Assembly: GCA_018828585.1 (NCBI GenBank)
Contig: JAHJVW010000120.1
Span: forward strand, 1 to 39,489
Source: Bacteroidota bacterium
GTDB lineage: Bacteria; Bacteroidota; Bacteroidia; Sphingobacteriales; Sphingobacteriaceae
Direction: 5' to 3'
DNA length: 39,489 bases
In this document: piece by piece, positions 17,570 through 23,821 of the stretch
Layout: every line of letters starts with the position of its first letter
Position numbering within the stretch: position 1 is the first letter of the stretch
Made by a program: the position numbers and the translations under genes
Notes under the pieces: generated by a model
Databases searched by the model: none
What the model was told of the DNA's origin: nothing
Seen by the model: the letters and a program-made list of their open reading frames with translations, nothing else

Positions 17570-18781
17570 ATGAGAATTACTCTCTCTTTGCTTTTCGCCC
17601 TGAGAAAGCCAAAAAATTATGTATCTGGTGAGATGCCTATTTATCTAAGAGTTACCGTTGACGGCAAGCGAACCGAGCTTGCAATTGGAAGAAAATGCAA
17701 TCCCGAAAGATGGGACCCGGTAACTGGAAGGGCAACAGGATCAAAAGCAATTTCAAAAACTTTGAACGCCTTTTTGGATGATGTCCAGTTTAAATTCTTT
17801 GAATTGCACCGTACAATGTCTGCAACCGATGAAAACATTACCGTTGAAACACTCAAAAACCGATTTATTGGAAAAGCGGAAAAAGTTAGAACCTTGCTAT
17901 CTGTTTTTGAAGACCATAATCAAAAAATGACAAGTCTGGTTGGACAGGAGTTTGAAAAGAGCACCATCCAACGATATGAAACCGCATTAATGCATACCCG
18001 TGATTTTATGGAATGGAAATATAACATCTCTGATCTTCCGGTAAGTAGGATAAACTTTGAGTTTTTGAATGAATTTGAATATTATCTGAGGAGTGTGCGT
18101 AAATGTGCCAATAATTCAGCTATAAAGTATATCAAGAATTTAGGGAAGATTGTTCGTATTTGTTTGGGCAATGGCTGGCTTACCATAGACCCCTATATAA
18201 ACTACAAACCTAAAACAACCAAAGTTCATCGAATCGTTTTGACTAAAGAAGACTTAGCAAAGATTGCTAAGAAACAATTTTCTATTGAAAGATTGGATCA
18301 GGTGAGGGATATATTTTTGTTTAGCTGTTATACTGGTCTTGCCTATGTTGATGTTAAAAAACTGAAACGCTCGGAGATAGAAAAGGGAATTGATGGAAAG
18401 TTATGGATTTATACCCATAGGCAGAAAACGGACAGCCTTTCCAGAATTCCACTACTTCCAATGGCATTATCGATTATCCAGAAATATGAGGACCACCCTC
18501 AATGCATTTCTGACGATTTATTACTTCCTGTTATTAGTAACCAAAAAATGAATGCTTATTTAAAAGAGATTGCTGATGTGTGTGGGATTGATAAGTTGCT
18601 AACCTTTCATATCGCTAGACACACTTTTGCAACTACTGTGACGCTTAATAATGGGGTTCCAATAGAAACAGTAGCTAAGATGATGGGGCATTCTAGTATA
18701 AAAACAACTCAGATTTACGCTAAGGTTTTAGATCATAAAATAAGTGATGATATGGAGATTTTAAGGAGTAGATTGGGATAA
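17570..18781 (+). CDS. tyrosine-type site-specific integrase (Bacteroidota conjugative-transposon family)
   Basis: A 403-aa protein. Residues 1-100 are an Arm-DNA-binding domain with the family's early NPERWDP motif, 105-200 a SAM-like core-binding domain, and 220-403 the catalytic domain. Visible active-site residues are K286, H347-xx-R350 (HIARH), H374 (GHSS) and nucleophile Y383 (QIYAKV). The usual first Arg is replaced by Ala (TGLAYVDV, A258), as in the IntDOT group, which also lacks it. It would catalyse integration and excision of the element. It reads away from tRNA-Asp and ends at a strong terminator. Confidence 0.93.
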   Translation: MRITLSLLFALRKPKNYVSGEMPIYLRVTVDGKRTELAIGRKCNPERWDPVTGRATGSKAISKTLNAFLDDVQFKFFELHRTMSATDENITVETLKNRFIGKAEKVRTLLSVFEDHNQKMTSLVGQEFEKSTIQRYETALMHTRDFMEWKYNISDLPVSRINFEFLNEFEYYLRSVRKCANNSAIKYIKNLGKIVRICLGNGWLTIDPYINYKPKTTKVHRIVLTKEDLAKIAKKQFSIERLDQVRDIFLFSCYTGLAYVDVKKLKRSEIEKGIDGKLWIYTHRQKTDSLSRIPLLPMALSIIQKYEDHPQCISDDLLLPVISNQKMNAYLKEIADVCGIDKLLTFHIARHTFATTVTLNNGVPIETVAKMMGHSSIKTTQIYAKVLDHKISDDMEILRSRLG

Positions 18782-18785
18782 AAGC

Positions 18786-18824
18786 AATTAATTCAGGCTT
18801 GTAGTATAGCCTGAATTAATTTTT
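18786..18824. terminator. Terminator after the integrase gene
   Basis: Perfect 14-bp stem AATTAATTCAGGCT with its complement (18808-18821), then a short T run. It separates int from the convergent ImmA operon. Confidence 0.88.
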
Positions 18825-18899
18825 ATCTCAGATTTTACTACCTATGATTATAAAGTGAAGAATATCTTTTTCTATTCAAGTTTTTTCATTTTATGCAGG

Positions 18900-19673
18900 T
18901 TATTCTTCCCAAATAACACTCAGTGCTGAATTGTATCGAGGAGTAACAATGCAAAATTCATGCATCGGGGTGTCTTGATCATATTTTCCCAATTCAAACC
19001 AAGTGGATTTTGTAATATCTTGGACAGCCTCTTTCTTAGAATAGATGCGATTGTACGTATAAAATTCGTTTGCAACCGAATCAGATGGTACATCAAGTTT
19101 GTTAATATCCGGTATTTTATAAAATAAATCAGCTGATTTTTTCCAATACTGTACTTTCTTTTTCTTACTGTAAAATACTGCAATGGGATGGTTACCTAAA
19201 TCAACAAATCGATATATAGTTGAAGTAAGGCTGGTATTAAATTTTGCAGAAAGTTCACTGATTAATTGAGGGGAGAATTTTTTCCCTTTACAGTTAGCTT
19301 TAAACTGGTCAACCGGCATTAACAGTTCAGCAGCAAAATCATTTGCTTCTTTTTCCTGTGATCCTTTTTTATATCCTTCTAAAGTTGTGTCATCATCCGT
19401 AAAAGATGCTTCCTTATCGGCATGAAGAAGGATATGCCCAAGTTCATGAGCTAATATATAACGTTTTCTTTGTTCATATTCAATTTTAGAATCAATTGTC
19501 ACAATGGAACGTCCGTTTTTCATGACCATGCGTCCATCACAGTTTTTAAGATCAACTTCCCTGACCATTCCATTATTATAAAGAATTAAATCTTTAAGGT
19601 CAACTGGTGACATATCAATAATCCCAAGGTGATTAAGCAGTTTTTTTGCAACAAAAGCTGGGTCGATTCTCAT
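18900..19673 (-). CDS. ImmA/IrrE family zinc metallopeptidase
   Basis: A 257-aa protein. The zinc motif HELGH is at 76-80 in YILAHELGHILLH, and the third ligand is likely E109 in EKEANDFAAELLMP, the family hallmark. Relatives (ImmA, IrrE, CapP) cleave a partner repressor or regulator upon DNA damage or similar stress. The C-terminal ~100 residues are extra to the core and may sense a signal. The start overlaps the stop of the 131-aa gene by one base, so it is the third gene of a coupled operon with a sigma-like protein. The cleavage target is not known; both upstream products are candidates. Confidence 0.88.
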   Translation of the reverse strand: MRIDPAFVAKKLLNHLGIIDMSPVDLKDLILYNNGMVREVDLKNCDGRMVMKNGRSIVTIDSKIEYEQRKRYILAHELGHILLHADKEASFTDDDTTLEGYKKGSQEKEANDFAAELLMPVDQFKANCKGKKFSPQLISELSAKFNTSLTSTIYRFVDLGNHPIAVFYSKKKKVQYWKKSADLFYKIPDINKLDVPSDSVANEFYTYNRIYSKKEAVQDITKSTWFELGKYDQDTPMHEFCIVTPRYNSALSVIWEE

Positions 19674-20068
19674 TAAATTTCTTTTCGTTCAATTTTATTC
19701 ATTAGATCAAGCAAATCTGATTCATCAAGTATTTCTTTTAAATCATCCTCCTCCATTTTCTCTAATTTATTAAACTGAAGCTGTGGCGCTCGTTGCCTCA
19801 ATAATGACAAAATGCCTTCTTTGGTCGATTCTTTAGCACTTTCAAACAGCATCAAGGCCTTATTATACAAGTTTGCCTGCATCTGTTTATTAAATGCTAC
19901 CCTTTGTTTAAATAGCATGGCTTTTACTTTATCAATACCGTTCTTCTCTAACTTTTCTGGATCAAATCCACTACCACGCAATATTTCATCCAGTAATTCA
20001 GGGTCACGATGCGTCATCAGAAATAATTCTCTGTTAAGCTTATCGATGTCTATCTTAGTGTTCTTCAT
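19673..20068 (-). CDS. 131-aa helical charged protein between sigma-like and ImmA genes
   Basis: No recognised family. The protein is rich in Lys, Glu, Leu and Met, predicted all-helical, with no membrane segment or signal peptide. Its frame overlaps the sigma-like gene by 4 bases and touches the peptidase gene by 1 base, so the three are translated together. By analogy with ImmR-ImmA, DdrO-IrrE and CapH-CapP it could be the peptidase substrate or an inhibitor of the sigma-like protein. It has no evident helix-turn-helix. That role is inference from position only. Confidence 0.7.
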   Translation of the reverse strand: MKNTKIDIDKLNRELFLMTHRDPELLDEILRGSGFDPEKLEKNGIDKVKAMLFKQRVAFNKQMQANLYNKALMLFESAKESTKEGILSLLRQRAPQLQFNKLEKMEEDDLKEILDESDLLDLMNKIERKEI

Positions 20069-20670
20069 GATTGCCTTTTATATAATGTTTTCACAATTCT
20101 TATACCTCTTTTTATAGCATTATTTACTTCAGAAACAGGGATTTCCCAAACTTCAGAGATAGTTCTAGGAGGACTGTTATCTAACCATTCACAAAAAATA
20201 GCATGATCATCTTTTTTTTCTCCAAATGCTCCCTCTATTTCTTGCCAAGTCTCCTTTGAGATTAAAATTTCGTCTGGTCCTTCTGTAGTTAGTAATTCAT
20301 TACTTATATTCTCTTCCACATTTACATCCTCCCCAGGTTCAACAGTTATTTGATCTAAATTTCCTCCTGATTTTACGATGGAGCGGCACGAAGATTTGAA
20401 ATGACTCGATATCAAACTTTTTACTATTCCTGTTAAATGAATTGTAATGTCAGGAAAACGGTTGCTATCCCAAGAGCGAGTACCGTCAAGAACTTTTTCA
20501 ATTGCCATTGTTGCAAAATGTTCTGCATCTACAATATCTTTTTCTGTACGAATTTGAAACCCAGCTTTATTTAATTTAAAATCAGCATAGAATACAAGCT
20601 GTTTATAAATTAGTCCCCAAGACTTCTCGTCTATTGCCGCTAATTTATCCAGCGTTTGAGCATCGATCAT
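20065..20670 (-). CDS. sigma-70-like (ECF-like) regulatory protein
   Basis: A 201-aa protein. Residues about 30-95 resemble sigma region 2 (EHFATMAIEKVLDGTRSWD, ITIHLTGIVKSLISSHFKS). An acidic linker follows (about 105-140). A region 4-like helix-turn-helix is at about 160-198 (ISEVWEIPVSEVNNAIKRG, IRIVKTLYKR). It is divergent enough that true sigma activity is uncertain. It leads an operon with the 131-aa protein and the ImmA peptidase. The divergent promoter region carries two palindromes that it might regulate. Confidence 0.68.
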   Translation of the reverse strand: MIDAQTLDKLAAIDEKSWGLIYKQLVFYADFKLNKAGFQIRTEKDIVDAEHFATMAIEKVLDGTRSWDSNRFPDITIHLTGIVKSLISSHFKSSCRSIVKSGGNLDQITVEPGEDVNVEENISNELLTTEGPDEILISKETWQEIEGAFGEKKDDHAIFCEWLDNSPPRTISEVWEIPVSEVNNAIKRGIRIVKTLYKRQS

Positions 20671-20692
20671 TTAATAGATTTTTTTGTCCTCA

Positions 20693-20766
20693 CTAAGATA
20701 TGCTCTTTAAAACATTTTTTTTGCCATATGGCGAAAAATACATTTAGTGGAGCATACTATAGTATG
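20693..20766. promoter_or_regulatory. Divergent control region with two palindromes
   Basis: Between the sigma-like operon and the cyclase operon. GCCATATGGC (20723-20732) and the perfect 14-bp palindrome CATACTATAGTATG (20753-20766) lie beside a TACATTTA box (20739-20746) that matches 7 of 8 bases of TAnnTTTG for the rightward operon. On the minus strand TATCTTAG (20693-20700) is a similar near match for the leftward operon. TATGCTC (20699-20705) and GAGCATA (20750-20756) form an outer inverted repeat. The layout fits operators for a shared regulator. Confidence 0.55.
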
Positions 20767-20789
20767 TGACACAACTAAAATAATTTAAG

Positions 20790-21017
20790 ATGAAAAGTAA
20801 CAAAAATGTATTCGTCGTGAAACACGGCGACGATTGGGCAACAAAGAGTGCCGGAAATCAACGTGTAACTAAAACTTTTGACACGCAAAAAGAGGCAATT
20901 GATGCGGGAAGAGCACAAGCTATTAAGAATAAATCAGAATTAACTATACAAAACAAGCATGGTCAATTCAGAGAGAAAAACTCATACGGTAATGATCCTA
21001 ATAAAACTAAAGGTTAA
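20790..21017 (+). CDS. DUF2188-like small protein
   Basis: A 75-aa protein with the DUF2188 pattern: VVKHGDDWATKSAGNQRVTK, then FDTQKEAIDAGRAQAIKN and a basic IQNKHGQFREKNSYG ending. The function is unknown; the fold is small alpha/beta. It is the first gene of a four-gene operon, with only 3 bases before the membrane effector gene. Placement directly behind the divergent operators suggests it is part of the system rather than a passenger. Confidence 0.8.
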   Translation: MKSNKNVFVVKHGDDWATKSAGNQRVTKTFDTQKEAIDAGRAQAIKNKSELTIQNKHGQFREKNSYGNDPNKTKG

Positions 21018-21020
21018 CAG

Positions 21021-21512
21021 ATGGAAAAGGAACGATTAAAATTTTGCATAGGGCGATTTGACCACTATTATGAAAGTATTAACAACAAAAGCGCTGTCTT
21101 TTTGGGATTGAGCACTTTCGTTGTCGGCGGCCTTGTTGCAGCATACCCAACAGTTTTAAGTTTGGTCAATTGCAGTCTTTTTGTGCATTTGAATATGCTT
21201 TCTGTAATCGGACTGGGTATTGCGAGTATGATTATAGTAATTATAGCATCTACTCCCTTCCTATCTAAAAGCACTGAATCCATGCTTTACTTTGGTTCAA
21301 TATCCTGTATGACTAAAGAGCAGTATCATGTTAAATCAGGAACAGTTTGTTCAGAGGAAGATGAACTTATTGATTTACGGACGCAAGTTCATCAACTCTC
21401 ATGTGGATTAGCTTATAAATTTAAGCAACTGAAATTGGCAGGAACACTTATTACAATTCAATTCTGTCTTTTTATCCCATTAATTCTCTTAATCGTTTGT
21501 AATTTAAAATAA
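21021..21512 (+). CDS. Pycsar-type transmembrane effector (PycTM/DUF5706-like)
   Basis: A 163-aa protein with hydrophobic segments at about 23-45, 52-77 and 138-160. Its N-terminal helix, LKFCIGRFDHYYESINNKSA, then membrane entry is the pattern of Pycsar effector membrane proteins. In Pycsar defence the effector binds cCMP or cUMP and disrupts the inner membrane, stopping infected cells. The gene lies 5 bases before a class III cyclase gene, the expected partner. Length and topology fit; the nucleotide-sensing residues are not identifiable by eye. Family assignment is by recollection of pattern. Confidence 0.75.
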   Translation: MEKERLKFCIGRFDHYYESINNKSAVFLGLSTFVVGGLVAAYPTVLSLVNCSLFVHLNMLSVIGLGIASMIIVIIASTPFLSKSTESMLYFGSISCMTKEQYHVKSGTVCSEEDELIDLRTQVHQLSCGLAYKFKQLKLAGTLITIQFCLFIPLILLIVCNLK

Positions 21513-21517
21513 ATAAC

Positions 21518-22531
21518 ATGCATATATTTGACGACTACTTAAAACCGATCCGTGAAGCTATAGCCGCGGATCCAAAATCCAAGAGATTTCATGAAAATCT
21601 TTCATTTTCTGGTGAAAGCATCAACAAAGGATTTGACTTTAAAAGCTTTAATCAGCAGGTTCCTGAAAAGAGATTACTTCCTAATCTTGCCGATTTCGCT
21701 CGAGAGTTGGGTCTTTCTCCAAATTTTGAACAGAGATTGGGTTTACATCCCGACTTTGCACACCTTAAGCATTCAGAGACTTTGGAAGATCACTATATCG
21801 TATCAATGTTTGTTGATATCAAAGGATCTACTAATCTTTTTAAAAAATATACCCCACGTACCGTTTGGATTATCACAAATACTATCCAAAGAGCTGCTAT
21901 TCACACATGTTTAATATTTGGAGGTTATGTACACCGTTTACAAGGAGATGGCTTGTTTGTATATTTCGGAAGTAAGAACATGAGCGCTGAGCTGGCCGTT
22001 AAGCGAGCACTACAATTTTCTAGTGTGTTCACCTATTTTGTTAAAGAAGACCTTAAAAATCTTTTTTATGAGCAAGGAATTGAGAATATATTAACCAGAA
22101 TTGGAGTTGATTTAGGTTATGACCGTGACGTTGTCTGGGGGATGGCAGGAATTGGCGAAATCAGCGAGGTTACGACCTGTAGTCTTCATACCAGCCTTGC
22201 AAGTAAAATGCAGGGTAAAGCTGTAAGTAATGGGATTGTTGTTGGAGAATATATAAAAAAAGAGAGCCCTCTTCTTAATGAGTTTTACAGCACTGTTTCC
22301 GCTAGAACTGGAAGTGAAAGCGATCGTTATATTTTCCGTAATCCTGAGGAAAGTTTCTACTACACACAATATGATTTTGATTGGCTTAAGTTTTTAAAAA
22401 GACAGGACTTTATTGCAACAGATCTCAACGGAGTCCTACAATTAAAAAATAAAGCAGTTGTAATTCCTAATAGAAATATTGCCAATTTAGCTCCAATTGC
22501 CGCAGCTAGTAAGCCTTATTACAATTTCTGA
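21518..22531 (+). CDS. class III nucleotide cyclase, probable Pycsar cyclase (PycC-like)
   Basis: A 337-aa protein with one cyclase homology domain at about 94-260. Metal-binding aspartates are visible in MFVDIKGSTNLF (D100) and HRLQGDGLFVYFG (D144). The first ~90 residues are a family-specific helical extension, and ~75 residues follow the domain. The usual VNxAARL transition-state segment reads HTSLASKMQG, so the Asn is absent, as expected for a divergent cyclase. Next to a PycTM-like gene this suggests cUMP or cCMP as product; cAMP or cGMP cannot be excluded. The stop overlaps the next gene's ATG by one base (TGATG). Confidence 0.85.
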   Translation: MHIFDDYLKPIREAIAADPKSKRFHENLSFSGESINKGFDFKSFNQQVPEKRLLPNLADFARELGLSPNFEQRLGLHPDFAHLKHSETLEDHYIVSMFVDIKGSTNLFKKYTPRTVWIITNTIQRAAIHTCLIFGGYVHRLQGDGLFVYFGSKNMSAELAVKRALQFSSVFTYFVKEDLKNLFYEQGIENILTRIGVDLGYDRDVVWGMAGIGEISEVTTCSLHTSLASKMQGKAVSNGIVVGEYIKKESPLLNEFYSTVSARTGSESDRYIFRNPEESFYYTQYDFDWLKFLKRQDFIATDLNGVLQLKNKAVVIPNRNIANLAPIAAASKPYYNF

Positions 22532-23196
22532 TGTTAGCTAAAAGTTTATTCGAGCGTGATTTTAAAGAGGTAGAAAAGTTTTTCCCTAAACTCCGTTATT
22601 CATGGAGTTCGAAATATAAAACTTGGATTATAAATGGGGAGCTCGATATTTGTGATTCTGAAGGTGTATACTGGAACACTTTTAATATTGGTATCGCAGT
22701 TCCCCAAAGTTACCCGCACTGTATTCCAGTTATAATAGAAAGGACTGAGATTATTCCAAGAGACATCGACTGGCATATCTCACAAGAGGGATTATGTTGT
22801 GTAGATGTATCACCTAATCTGATAGCGATGTCAAAGAAGGGAATCCATATCTATGATTTTATAAAGAGAAAAATCTATCCCTATTTTGCCAATCAGATCT
22901 ATAAGCTTTCTGAAAATAAATATGCAGGCAAAGAATATGCTCACCATATAGAAGGAATTATACAGTATTATGTGGAAGACCTTTACATTTCTGATGAGAA
23001 AACTATTTTATTAATTCTTCAGCGGTTAATATCTTCGCCACACATTGGAAGAAATGAAAAATGCCCTTGCGGTAGCGAAAAGAAGATTAAAAATTGTCAT
23101 CAGCTTAGTGTTGAAACTATTAAATCGTTTGGAGAGGAGAGGATAAAATCCGATTTAAGTAATATTAATGATTATATAACCAACCGATTATCTTAA
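22531..23196 (+). CDS. E2-like (ubiquitin-conjugating fold) protein with C-terminal SEC-C zinc motif
   Basis: A 221-aa protein. Residues 1-125 resemble prokaryotic E2-like domains: a YP-x3-P turn (Y61-P66), then H82 and G87-L-C89-C90, where C89 or C90 would be the catalytic cysteine. Residues 173-190 are a SEC-C motif (GRNEKCPCGSEKKIKNCH), a zinc knuckle. No E1 or deubiquitinase gene is nearby. Overlap with the cyclase stop shows tight coupling. It might conjugate or modify the cyclase or effector, as Cap2-type proteins prime CD-NTases in CBASS, but that is inference. I do not know of this as a described Pycsar component. Confidence 0.75.
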   Translation: MLAKSLFERDFKEVEKFFPKLRYSWSSKYKTWIINGELDICDSEGVYWNTFNIGIAVPQSYPHCIPVIIERTEIIPRDIDWHISQEGLCCVDVSPNLIAMSKKGIHIYDFIKRKIYPYFANQIYKLSENKYAGKEYAHHIEGIIQYYVEDLYISDEKTILLILQRLISSPHIGRNEKCPCGSEKKIKNCHQLSVETIKSFGEERIKSDLSNINDYITNRLS

Positions 23197-23629
23197 TAAA
23201 TTGATCCATCTTGTTTTAACTCATCCCACCATTTCAACTCGTATGCCCCCAAAAAGCGCAAAGCAGAATGGATGTCAAGTCCAAACCTGCCTTATAAATT
23301 GACCAGAAAATAAAGGTTTGTTCATATAGACTTTACTTCCATTCTGCGTGGGTTAAATTCGCTGTGGAGGTGAAATTTTGACACACATCAGGTGCTAAAA
23401 AGCACTAGTTCTTCCATAAGTACCTTCCCTTGTCAAGAACACCCGTCATAAGGCTAATTCCATCAAAACCATCAAAATCTCTATGCTTGATTTTTGTTTT
23501 GTAAATGCTCTACAATAATTCCTCAAATCTTCTTGGACTGGATATCTGATTATATGAATAAACATGATTGGATGGTGGTTCGGGTTTAACTGTGACTTTT
23601 CTAATTAAAGGATTTTCAAAGGTGACCAT
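23193..23629 (-). pseudogene. Decayed minus-strand gene, probably Mrr-like nuclease N-terminus
   Basis: From an ATG at 23629 a 39-residue frame ends in SSPRRFEELL and an amber stop (23510-23512). Reading on in frame gives SIYKTKIKHRDFDGFDGISL, then a stop at 23405. This resembles the FEELL...D-xx-GRD start of PD-(D/E)XK nucleases. In another frame, residues GRFGLDIHSALRFLGAYELK, WWDELKQDGSIY end at 23193, overlapping the E2-like gene's stop. It looks like two ends of a gene with an internal deletion. The 39-residue start piece has a good promoter box and could be an expressed small protein instead. Confidence 0.5.
23263..23347. repeat. Long imperfect inverted repeat in the decayed region
   Basis: Left arm 23263-23281 and right arm 23329-23347 pair over 19 positions with two mismatches (core GCAGAATGGA / TCCATTCTGC). 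An inner pair CAAACCT/AGGTTTG sits at 23282-23288 and 23314-23320. Could be a scar of a small transposon or a structured RNA. Confidence 0.55.
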
Positions 23630-23652
23630 GTTACTACTATTTGGCTATCACT

Positions 23653-23660
23653 CAAAGATA
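23653..23660 (-). promoter_or_regulatory. -7 promoter box TATCTTTG on the minus strand
   Basis: Exact TAnnTTTG match 23 bases before the ATG at 23629 of the 39-residue frame. No clear -33 TTTG at proper distance was seen. Confidence 0.45.
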
Positions 23661-23821
23661 CATAGTTCAAGTGAATAGCTTGATATTCATAGATGCCCAT
23701 CCTAAATGGGCTATTCTTTTGGTTTTTCAAAATTAATAAATCAGCTAGGCTATTTATGATTATAATTTTATTGGCTATTCATTAACTTTATAAAATCCTT
23801 AGCTTCTTATTCAATCAAATT

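Larger units (their letters stand above)
23197..23821. other. 625-base region without an intact gene
   Basis: It holds the minus-strand pseudogene, a long imperfect inverted repeat (23263-23347), a short GTGCT/AGCAC hairpin near 23393-23405, a GCCCAT/ATGGGC hairpin (23695-23711) and the promoter region of the 1390-aa gene. A TAACTTTA box at 23783-23790 is the best rightward -7 candidate. Confidence 0.5.
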
